Origin: Brasenia schreberi | Lineage: Eukaryota; Streptophyta; Magnoliopsida; Nymphaeales; Cabombaceae | Length of the DNA: 64,000 nt | Assembly (NCBI GenBank): GCA_036023115.1 | Contig: JAYKKT010000079.1 | Location: 15,181,501-15,245,500 of the forward strand | Direction of reading: 5' to 3' | Part shown: positions 55,855 through 61,484 of the stretch, piece by piece | How positions within the stretch are numbered: the stretch's first letter is position 1 | Layout: every line of letters starts with the position of its first letter | The notes under the pieces: generated by a model | The model's input: only the letters and a program-made list of their open reading frames with translations | What the model was told of the DNA's origin: nothing | Database searches by the model: none | Translations under genes and position numbers: made by a program

Positions 55855-58199
55855 GAGTCTATTATTGCTTTTAAATAATTTATCCAAAACCGAGTAGAAG
55901 GGGGTTCTCCAAACCCCTGAAACATAAAAGAAGGCTCATCTCGAGCCCTCTTCCTCTTCCACTTCCAAACCCTTTGCAAGCCCCTTTTCTTGCTTTTCTT
56001 ATGAAATCACCATGAAAGTTTTGGCAAGTCTGAGGCCTGTTTATTCACAAGCTCAAACCCTTTTCTTGCTTGTTAGTGACGTCATGTTTCAAATGTTTGG
56101 AGTCATGGAACTTATGTTTCTGGAATGTGAAATATTTCATTCTAAAGTATCATACCGTTCATTTCGTGAGGCATGTTTTTGAATACTTAACACAATAAAA
56201 ATGGTACAGTATGGTTATCGAGTATCAGAACGCCTTATGATACTGGGTCCACTACAATATTCTTAACATTGGTACTGCCAAATAAGAACTGAAAAGATAA
56301 CCTAAAACTCATCTGTTGTTCTCATGTTACAATTTGCTATTATATGTCACCTGTAGAAGGTCTTCACGACAATCAACTTTCTGTTATTGAATTATCTCAG
56401 GCCTGAAACAGTGCATGAAAAATGGTTACTCGTACCTTGATGGCATGAAAGCCTTACTTCACAAGTTGAGGAAGAGAGGGTATGAGATGCATGCTATTAC
56501 AAACTACCCTGTATGGTAAGCATGTGGGAATATTTTCGCAGATAACCATAGCAACTCTACATTCTTATAATCATTTTGGTCCACAGGTACACATCGATTG
56601 AAGAAAAATTAAAACTTTCTGATTATGTTAATTGGACATTTTGTTCCTGTTTCACAGGTAAAATTTCACTGCTCTCTCAATTGGTAATCTGGTACACTTC
56701 TAACTTTTGGCACATAAGAGGAATTTGTCTGACTCAACATCTTATAAGATATTTGGCCTCTTCTTTATTTGTCTTGTTAATCATGGATGTACAGATATTT
56801 TTATTGCATTAAATCCATAAAAGCTAAATTTCTTGACATGTTTCTTGGATATGGTTTGTTGATTGTTTCTAGTATGTTGCCATTTTATAAAATCATGCTT
56901 GTTCCCTTTTCTTGAATAAAAAAAACTTTTACAGTTTTAATGCTTGATAAGATTACCAGGATATTTCTGGAATATAAGAAACCGGGAATTTTCTGATAAG
57001 ATTTCCTTTCTTAGAAATTCCTAACAATTACAGTCTTGAATCTATACATGATAGTTTAGGATATTGGCCAATCTTGGATGACAACATTTTTTTGTTTAAC
57101 CAACTTAAAAATGTTGGTCATACTGATATTAATGTTCATTGCCTAAGCTGCGTGATTGATGCAGATTGCTCATTGCGATAGCTGCTCTTTTGATTTCTTG
57201 GTTTTGTTGCTTGAAGTTTGAACCAATTCACTTCCCAATGCACAGGAAAGCGGAAACCTGATGCTGATGTTTATTTGGAGGCTGTGCAGCAACTTGGAGT
57301 TCATTCATCTGATTGTATTTTTATCGATGATAGGTGGATCTGTCATTTCTTCTATTGTATTTTAAGTTTGTCCTTTATTTTTTCCATTGCTTAATTAATT
57401 TATAAATTCAATTGTAGGTGACTTTACAGAATAGCTTACCTTTTGAAGCAATAGGATATGCTGGGTGTTTATGCAATAAAATCAGTAAATTATTTTCTTG
57501 AATCTCTACATGAACCGTGTTATATATAAGGAGATGGCTTGATACATGCATATATCTAAGAACACCCAAGAAGTGATTGCATGTTAAATAAATTAATTAT
57601 TAGACCTGGTTTACGGCCACAGTAAGCCTCCATGCTAGTGGAACCCAAGTCAGCAGGGCGTACCCAAATCCATTTCAACCCTTATGCCCTCATATTCTAG
57701 GCACTTTGCAAATATTTGTTTTAAAGACTAAAATACTGAACATTTAAACTGGCAGTTTCAATTATGCAGTGGTCACGGTGATTTTAACATGTATGCAGAT
57801 GCATTATGCCGCATCTTCATTTGCAAGATGCGACTTTAGATATGCTTTTTGGTAGATTTTGGACTAGCTACTGATTGGCAGTTTAGAGCAATATAAATTG
57901 CAGAGTTGTCTTTATTTTTGAATCTCAATAATATTCTGTACTGGAAAATCTGATTTACTCTACCTTTCTGTTAAATTTTAGCATTTGTTCCTCCTGAGTT
58001 TTGCTTCTGGTTTTGCAACAACATTTCCAGGATGATCAATGTGACTGCAGCTGTAAATGTTGGTATGGTTGGAATTCACTTCAAAAATGCTGTCACACTT
58101 GAACACGATTTGCTTCTAAGAGGTGTAAATACTAAGGAAACAATACAAGATTCCTGTTATGATGATAGTATCTTGCAAATGGACGGGAACTTCACATAA
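24748..58199 (+). CDS. CPFHY1: HAD-superfamily phosphatase, chloroplast FMN hydrolase-like (7 coding exons)
   Basis: Exons: 24748-24965, 25804-25879, 38080-38131, 56401-56515, 56587-56657, 57246-57333, 58031-58199. All six introns are GT...AG, and the joined 789 nt are one frame of 262 residues. HAD motifs are complete: I DVMDT (54-58, nucleophile Asp54), II AITNYP (Thr149), III GKRKPD (Lys181), IV FIDDR (Asp205-Asp206). Residues 1-41 are rich in Ser, Arg and hydrophobics with few acids, like a chloroplast transit peptide; the mature-like part begins [20 protein letters not shown]. The sequence closely resembles the Arabidopsis chloroplast FMN hydrolase, which removes phosphate from FMN to give riboflavin; this substrate is inferred from the family. 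An in-frame ATG at 24682 would add 22 residues. I prefer 24748 because the peptide after it looks like a transit peptide. Introns 2 (12,200 bp) and 3 (18,269 bp) are over 90% transposon. No lesion is seen in any exon. Confidence 0.85.
25880..26274 (+). other. native 5' part of intron 2
   Basis: This is the intron sequence between the GT donor at 25880 and the left end of copia G. It is T-rich and unremarkable; no other feature was seen. Confidence 0.6.
26649..29098 (+). mobile_element. LINE-1: 5'-truncated RTE-type LINE
   Basis: It is flanked by a perfect 13-bp target-site duplication TATTAAAGAAACA (26636-26648 and 29099-29111). The 5' end starts inside the endonuclease domain; the 3' end is GTAGCCGACCCCGTC followed by TTGTTGTTGTTG, the simple-repeat tail typical of RTE LINEs and shared with Au-type SINEs. 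Truncation from the 5' side with a direct repeat is the signature of target-primed reverse transcription. It landed in the LTR of copia G. Confidence 0.92.
26652..29067 (+). pseudogene. RTE LINE endonuclease C-terminus and reverse transcriptase
   Basis: The order is: endonuclease C-terminal part ([40 protein letters not shown]) to about 27000; a basic linker; reverse transcriptase from about 27590 ([77 protein letters not shown]; catalytic FADDIVLVE at about 28294-28320); then the RTE C-terminal domain to the stop at 29067 ([24 protein letters not shown] [12 protein letters not shown]). Lesions: one A missing from the run at 28083-28087 compared with the LINE-2 copy, a TAG at 26996-26998, and a TGA near 27057. 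The rest reads openly, so the copy is not very old. Confidence 0.9.
29923..31886 (-). mobile_element. hAT transposon remnant lacking its 3' end
   Basis: The 5' end on the minus strand is CAGTGTTATCCGTATC (31871-31886), the CAGTG-type terminus typical of hAT elements. The octamer next to it, ATTATCAG (31887-31894), may be half of a target duplication. The opposite end is missing: the coding region runs straight into copia G at about 29923-29932, where a 19-bp piece of G is repeated. The element therefore suffered a deletion that removed the transposase C-terminus and the 3' inverted repeat. Confidence 0.72.
29925..31560 (-). pseudogene. hAT transposase (BED finger, DUF659 type)
   Basis: The start is the ATG at 31560 ([20 protein letters not shown]). 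A BED-type zinc finger follows ([20 protein letters not shown]). After an in-frame TAA at 31327 the same frame continues ([20 protein letters not shown]). A frameshift near 31060 leads to the DUF659 region ([40 protein letters not shown]). Downstream are the metal-binding-like region [38 protein letters not shown] and, near the break, [20 protein letters not shown] with a TGG-to-TGA change after YVPV. The dimerisation domain at the C-terminus is absent. Short duplicated segments (GGTAGCCCATAGATGGTTTC at 30050 and 30175) lie near the end. It is non-functional. Confidence 0.85.
31887..33463 (+). mobile_element. copia A, 3' part with LTR
   Basis: A 5'-truncated copia element begins inside the reverse transcriptase next to the hAT end and runs through RNase H to a polypurine tract TTGAGGGGGAG (33081-33091) and an LTR from TGTTAATATG (33092) to about 33463. 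The sequence after the LTR starts with a primer-binding-site-like TGGTATAAAACAGAG and the gag of copia B, so this LTR also occupies the 5' LTR position of B. Confidence 0.8.
31914..33083 (+). pseudogene. copia A reverse transcriptase and RNase H remnant
   Basis: The reading begins QLDVKNAF, then [28 protein letters not shown] (catalytic YMDD at about 32178-32190), [17 protein letters not shown], and after a frameshift near 32330 [60 protein letters not shown] and [14 protein letters not shown]. These are the reverse transcriptase and RNase H of a Ty1/copia polyprotein. The frame has a stop after DGNIVS (TGA at 32701) and others upstream. Confidence 0.85.
33500..37070 (+). pseudogene. copia B gag-pol remnants
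   Basis: Gag starts around 33530 ([20 protein letters not shown]) but most of it is missing. A zinc knuckle [19 protein letters not shown] lies at about 33823. Protease keeps WIIDSG at 34093-34110 but the following motif is changed. The integrase zinc-binding part ([15 protein letters not shown] ... [10 protein letters not shown]) is present at 34490-34615. The catalytic core is missing: ELLHS joins directly to [20 protein letters not shown] near 34670, losing two of the three acidic residues. Reverse transcriptase keeps [11 protein letters not shown] near 36120, and RNase H shows [13 protein letters not shown] and [20 protein letters not shown] blocks. Stops are frequent. Confidence 0.85.
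34967..35018 (-). mobile_element. 52-bp RTE LINE/SINE tail insertion in copia B
   Basis: Only the 3' tail of an RTE LINE or Au-type SINE is present (plus strand ACAATAACAACAACTAAGC ... CCATACTAG, GGGGTCGGCTACATGG). A perfect 18-bp target duplication CATGATAAACTTATCCAA flanks it (34949-34966 and 35019-35036). It interrupts the integrase C-terminal coding region. Confidence 0.9.
37324..38079 (+). other. native 3' part of intron 2
   Basis: T-rich intronic DNA ending in the acceptor TAATTGCAG before exon 3 at 38080. No repeat or gene was recognised. Confidence 0.6.
38132..38239 (+). other. native 5' part of intron 3
   Basis: Short intronic stretch between the GT donor at 38132 and the TAGGAT (38234-38239) that precedes copia D. 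Confidence 0.7.
38240..38528 (+). repeat. 5' LTR of copia D, truncated
   Basis: It matches the 3' LTR up to TTTGATATCTT and then breaks into copia C integrase sequence. It contains two successive hairpin-forming inverted repeats (38259-38290 and 38305-38336) where the 3' LTR has one (54768-54799). Confidence 0.85.
38529..41575 (+). pseudogene. copia C integrase, reverse transcriptase and RNase H remnants
   Basis: The integrase zinc part ([20 protein letters not shown]) is followed by the core with all three acidic positions: [19 protein letters not shown], and, beyond the LINE insertion, [18 protein letters not shown]. Then come the C-terminal block [20 protein letters not shown], reverse transcriptase ([20 protein letters not shown]; a damaged YVDD near 40630), and RNase H ([20 protein letters not shown]). 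A stop at 40189, a frameshift near 40600 and a 20-bp duplication at 41295-41334 inactivate it. Confidence 0.85.
38924..39264 (-). mobile_element. RTE LINE 3'-end fragment in copia C
   Basis: The 341-bp 3' end of the same RTE LINE family as LINE-1 and LINE-2 is inserted in the integrase of copia C. It is flanked by a perfect 17-bp target duplication CTTCTTGTTCTTATATA (38907-38923 and 39265-39281). The minus strand reads as the C-terminal LINE coding region ending at the GTAGCCGACCCCGTC tail. Confidence 0.95.
41582..41849 (+). repeat. 3' LTR of copia C
   Basis: It contains a perfect inverted repeat (13-bp arms, 4-nt loop) at 41773-41802 and an upstream GCTTATAAATAGG TATA-like element near 41687. 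Confidence 0.85.
41850..42165 (+). pseudogene. copia D gag end and pre-integrase, left piece
   Basis: A CCHC-type knuckle reads [13 protein letters not shown] (second Cys replaced by Tyr) near 41878. After a gap comes [20 protein letters not shown] (about 42092-42151), typical of the protease to pre-integrase junction of copia elements (DSGAS..HMT). It continues into the E insertion around 42150-42165, and the same protein region resumes at 51666. Confidence 0.65.
42490..44380 (-). pseudogene. copia E pol, left piece with reverse transcriptase deleted
   Basis: Minus strand, from right: pre-integrase ([20 protein letters not shown]) 44272-44084; integrase pieces 44045-43050 ([60 protein letters not shown]); then the start of reverse transcriptase 43053-42667 ([36 protein letters not shown]). 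At 42680 it jumps directly to the end of RNase H ([12 protein letters not shown], then TYIFTKPVV and [20 protein letters not shown] at 42590-42495). Most of reverse transcriptase and RNase H, including the YVDD site, is absent. Confidence 0.82.
44468..47500 (-). pseudogene. copia F protease to RNase H
   Basis: Minus strand, from right: protease ([18 protein letters not shown]) about 47490; pre-integrase zinc part ([14 protein letters not shown] ... [14 protein letters not shown]) about 47110-46985; a 301-codon open integrase stretch 46966-46061 ([60 protein letters not shown]). Two catalytic Asp positions are altered: FLYLGS/YIWGL replaces the usual D.WGP, and RNENGGEF replaces SDNGGEF. Reverse transcriptase spans about 45790-45197 with [14 protein letters not shown] near 45315. 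RNase H spans 45196-44500 ([20 protein letters not shown]). Confidence 0.88.
47501..48585 (-). pseudogene. copia F gag
   Basis: The likely start is the ATG at 48585 ([14 protein letters not shown]). The copia gag domain reads [20 protein letters not shown], an in-frame TAG after VMARER, then [40 protein letters not shown] and [20 protein letters not shown]. The knuckle near 47800 is damaged (CSHYEKS.HTKETC). Confidence 0.85.
49184..49517 (-). repeat. 5' LTR of copia F
   Basis: It shares ACCCGATTCCCAATGGATCAGATTC and other blocks with the LTRs of E, but is clearly diverged from them, so it is a sister subfamily. Confidence 0.8.
49518..51305 (-). pseudogene. copia E leader and gag, right piece
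   Basis: Minus strand: the leader is 51305 to about 50640, containing a (TA)n tract at 50847-50862; gag remnants run from about 50638 ([36 protein letters not shown]) to 49523, with many stops. The text parallels the gag of F closely. It meets the insertion point of F at 49518. Confidence 0.75.
51319..51665 (-). repeat. 5' LTR of copia E
   Basis: It runs from TGTTGGAAATCAAG (minus strand, 51665) to CGAATCCACA, followed directly by the tRNA-Met-type primer-binding site. Confidence 0.88.
51666..54745 (+). pseudogene. copia D pol, right piece
   Basis: Pre-integrase and integrase remnants run from 51830 (core [58 protein letters not shown] at 52059-52409). Reverse transcriptase pieces start at about 53300 ([28 protein letters not shown]). 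RNase H remnants occupy 54280-54720 ([60 protein letters not shown]). Frameshifts and stops are dense, more so than in E or F, as expected for the older host of the nest. Confidence 0.8.
54749..55062 (+). repeat. 3' LTR of copia D
   Basis: It is preceded by the polypurine tract TTTGAGGGAGGGGGG (54734-54748). It contains the TATA-like CTCTATAAATAAGAGC near 54852. Confidence 0.9.
55063..56400 (+). other. native 3' part of intron 3
   Basis: Intronic DNA from the TAGGAT after copia D to the acceptor TTATCTCAG before exon 4. It contains an (AT)32 microsatellite at 55787-55850. No other element was recognised. Confidence 0.6.
55787..55850. repeat. (AT)32 microsatellite
   Basis: Uninterrupted AT dinucleotides over 64 bp within intron 3. 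Confidence 0.97.
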
Positions 58200-58305
58200 A
58201 CTTTGCACCCATTGTGCTTGAAGATTAATTAGTTATTTTTCCAATATGAAGATCCTCTTCATAATCTGTTTGGCCTCGATATATATGGGATATTCAACAA
58301 TTGTA

Positions 58306-58311
58306 AATAAA
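58306..58311 (+). terminator. putative polyadenylation signal of the HAD phosphatase gene
   Basis: AATAAA lies 107 bp after the stop codon in a T-rich 3' region with downstream TTTTTGTTTC. Position and sequence fit a plant near-upstream element; this is not proof of use. Confidence 0.45.
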
Positions 58312-58469
58312 TGGGATTGTTTTTGTTTCTTCCAGGCTGATCATTTAAGATGTGTGCTGTTATTCTCAATACAGAAAGTGAGAAATATGCTATGCAGAAC
58401 TCTTGGAACATAGTATTTCGGTTTCCATGTTGTCTCCTTCCTCTATTATATGCAGGATTGTCTTACCGA

Positions 58470-58600
58470 GCCACAACCAAACCAAGTCTTTTTCCACGTT
58501 AAGCAGGGTCAGCTACATGAAATTTTCATTGCCATTGAGCTTGTTCTTGTGTTATATTAGCTTTTAACTAAAGTAAAAAAGCAAGATCATGATTTTAGCG
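58470..58600 (-). mobile_element. SINE-like fragment (Au-type tail)
   Basis: The plus strand reads CCAAACCAAGTCTTTTTCC, GCAGGGTCAGCTACATG, then CATTGAGCTTGTTCTTG and TATATTAGCTTTTAAC. It is a diverged relative of the element at 1180-1440, probably truncated on the right. Confidence 0.5.
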
Positions 58601-60050
58601 GGGAACTTCAACCTTGTGAAATCATCATATTCTTTAAATGAAGTATCTCTGATGAGTCGATACCATTCTACACTAGGATAACAATGTTTATCGTTCACAA
58701 TATGATATATACATGCTAATGCTTTTTTATATAATTCAAGATCAAATTGTGGATTGGAGTCCCAACATCATCTGATGGCTTCCCAAGGGACCCACTTAGT
58801 GCACAAAGTTGTGCATTTGGGTCATTGTGAAGGAGACCCGATTTGGGTCGTTCCTTTTGTTCTAACAAAAAAAGGCTGACGCTCTGAGGGAATTAAATGG
58901 TGGCTGATTAAGAGAAGAAAAGAAGTGTTTGGCAACCAGAGTGCTTCATTGTGTATGGCAGCCGATTAATAGAGAAAGAGAGAAGAAAGTTTATAACGGT
59001 TTGCGGTTCTTTTTGAGAGATTGAAGAGGCATGCACAAGCATCACCTTGGAAGACAAGATTTCTCTCAAGTGTGGTTCTTTCTTGCTTGGTGATTTCATT
59101 TGTAGCACAGGTTTTATTCAACTCTATATTGAATTGTTTTGGTGATATTGCAGTCTTGTTCAGATTCTTGATATTCTTTTATCATTATTGTCATAATTCT
59201 CTAATGAACCATTTGTTTGTACTTACTCTCCTCATGGTTTTTTAGTTCTTTTTGTTATTATTTTTAATATTTAACTACATCTTGTTTGGAGGAGGTCATT
59301 ATTTTTGAGTTGTAGAATCTGGGTTTTGGCACTTGGTTTGTTGTTGGATTTGTAGGTTCAACCTTATAAATGAATAATGAATGACAAAATGAAAGGGTCA
59401 GCGTACATGTGGGCCATTTGAGAGTTTCATAGGTTTAGATGCCTCATATGGTTACATGGATGACAAAATATAAGAGTTACTATATGTGCGAGCCATTTGA
59501 GTGTTTAATAGGTTTAGATAAGTGTGAACTCGTTAATGAGAATAGGTTAAGTCACTACACATGCGAACATGGAATGGGGAGGATCTACGGACAGAGATGG
59601 GGATTTCCTTTTGATATTTTGCAAGAAAAGATTGGGAAGAGCAGGGTGCAGCCATGCACGAACCAGGCATCAACAAGGACTATCACAGAAGTTATCATGA
59701 AAGAAACTCAATTATAGCAGAATCGTCACAAACGTGTTTGAGCCAACGCAGAATTGCATTGGAAGTGACAAATTAGGAAAATATAGCTTTAGCCATTGTG
59801 CTACAAAATGAGAAAAATCTAACATCCTGAAATGAGTCACGAAAAGGCGAGAGAAAGTTAAATATGACTATCACCTATATTTAGATTTTATTAAATGAGA
59901 TGTGTATGAAGCAATTAAGGTGTTCACCAATTAATATCATACTTAAAAAAGTCAACACCACCAATATCATTGTCACCCTGAAAAGAGTGGGAGTCATGAA
60001 GACGTACTTCCGACGCAGAAACCAAGTTTGTGCAACTTCATTTTTATAAA
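58601..60050. other. intergenic stretch without a recognised gene
   Basis: Short ORFs on both strands show no family that I recognise. A diverged tandem duplication of about 80 bp lies at 59381-59523 (GACAAAATGAAAGGGTCAGC and GACAAAATATAAGAGTTACT, each followed by GAGCCATTTGAG- and ATAGGTTTAGAT-like text). Confidence 0.45.
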
Positions 60051-60059
60051 ATTGTGGCG

Positions 60060-60500
60060 AAGATTATAGCGAGCGACATGCATCCAATTCTTCACAACTG
60101 GATTTCAGGGCTTTTCTCGAAGGGAGACATACGTTCTATTCAAGACCGACTTCACAAAAGCATATTATAGAGTCAGATGAAGTTTTTTGAAGTGAAGTTT
60201 AGAATATTTTGGCTTTGTGGATGGATGGATTTTCACTTCAAGGAACGCATCTCTACCACAAGTTCTTTCTCATCAACAGTCAAACTTGGGACTTTTTCCA
60301 TAATACAGGAAGAATTTGTCAACGGGATCTTGGTTTCCCATATTTATCTTTTAACTCTTTCTGTGTCGATGATATCCTATTCTTTGTTCAGGACAAGAAG
60401 CAATCAGTGAATCAAATTAAAGCATCGAGTCTCAAGGTAAGCAAAAGAATGCAAGTAATTATCAAAGATTTATGGAGACAAAGGATTTAATTGGCAGAGC
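60060..60500 (+). pseudogene. L1-type LINE reverse transcriptase relic
   Basis: Broken frames show FKTDFTKAYYRV (about 60140; compare LK.DF.KAYD.V), INSQTWDFFHNTGRICQRDL (about 60275-60330; compare ING.P..FF...RGLRQGDP) and VDDILFFVQDKKQSVNQIK (about 60365-60420; compare FADD..FF). The order and spacing fit a plant L1 reverse transcriptase in which Phe-Ala-Asp-Asp has become Cys-Val-Asp-Asp. It is heavily decayed. Confidence 0.5.
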
Positions 60501-61394
60501 ATCTACAACCATTTATGAGGAACATATTGTCCAGAGTTGTGCCTCATTGGAGAGTCAATAAGAGTAAGGCTAAATTAAGATGGGGAGATGTATTGAACAC
60601 GAGAATGGCTTGGCAGCATCTCAGTTCGTCCGGACAGTATTTAGGCCACTTGCTAAACTGATTGTGCACCCAACATAACACAACCCGAGAGCTGCATAGA
60701 CACTTCAAATTGTAGTAAAGGATGTTAGTGTAAAATTCTTGTGGATGGCATGGTTTCTTGAGTGGTCTGTATCCAAGAGATCAGATTTAATACCTTAGAA
60801 AAGAAGGTTAAGATAGTGTTATTTTTTGAGGTGTGATAAACACTGATTTTTAAGTTTATTTGCTCTTATCACTAGATGCTATGGATTCCAGTGAACACCT
60901 TCTGAAGACTCGGTAGAGAACAACTGGCAAAACAAGGATAAGAATGTAATAAATCTTATTTTGAAAATCACCCAACGGAGGAGAGGTTGCTGATCAAAGG
61001 CAAGCTTGTGCAACTAGCACTAAATCAAAATGAAATTCTATTGTTTGTGTAACCAGCAAAAGAATGTCTCTTCACTTATTTTCTTACAGAAAGTACGTTT
61101 CATTCTCAATCTAATAAGGGAGTAGATACTTCCCTTGGTCACCAAATGGAAGTCACTTGTAAGATAACGATGGTTATTCGTGAAAAGATGGATTTCTTCA
61201 CCTATTGCCTGTATCAAAGCCTCATTCTATAGCAAAGGAGGTTGATGGTGCATGTTAGATAGGCTGAACTGTTCGAGGTAATGAAGGTAAGTTTAGAAGA
61301 GCCGGATGGCTAACAAGACAGATGTAAGGAAAGAGTCCTTCAATGTGAATGTTCGGTAGAAATTCTCAAGGATGCTTGTAGGCAAACAAAGTCG

Positions 61395-61484
61395 AAAAGC
61401 AAATATTATAGAGCAACAATTAAACATGCTATATTTTATAGTTATGAGTATTGGAAGTTAATCATCAATACATATAGAAGATAC
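61395..61484 (+). pseudogene. short RTE LINE fragment, plus strand
   Basis: KYYRATIKHAIFYSYEYWK corresponds to [19 protein letters not shown] of LINE-1. It directly abuts the 3' tail of LINE-2 in the opposite orientation. Confidence 0.6.

Noticed and set aside
59439..59717. 92-codon ORF as a gene
   Set aside because: It has no recognisable domain, its start overlaps a diverged tandem duplication, and nothing around it supports transcription.
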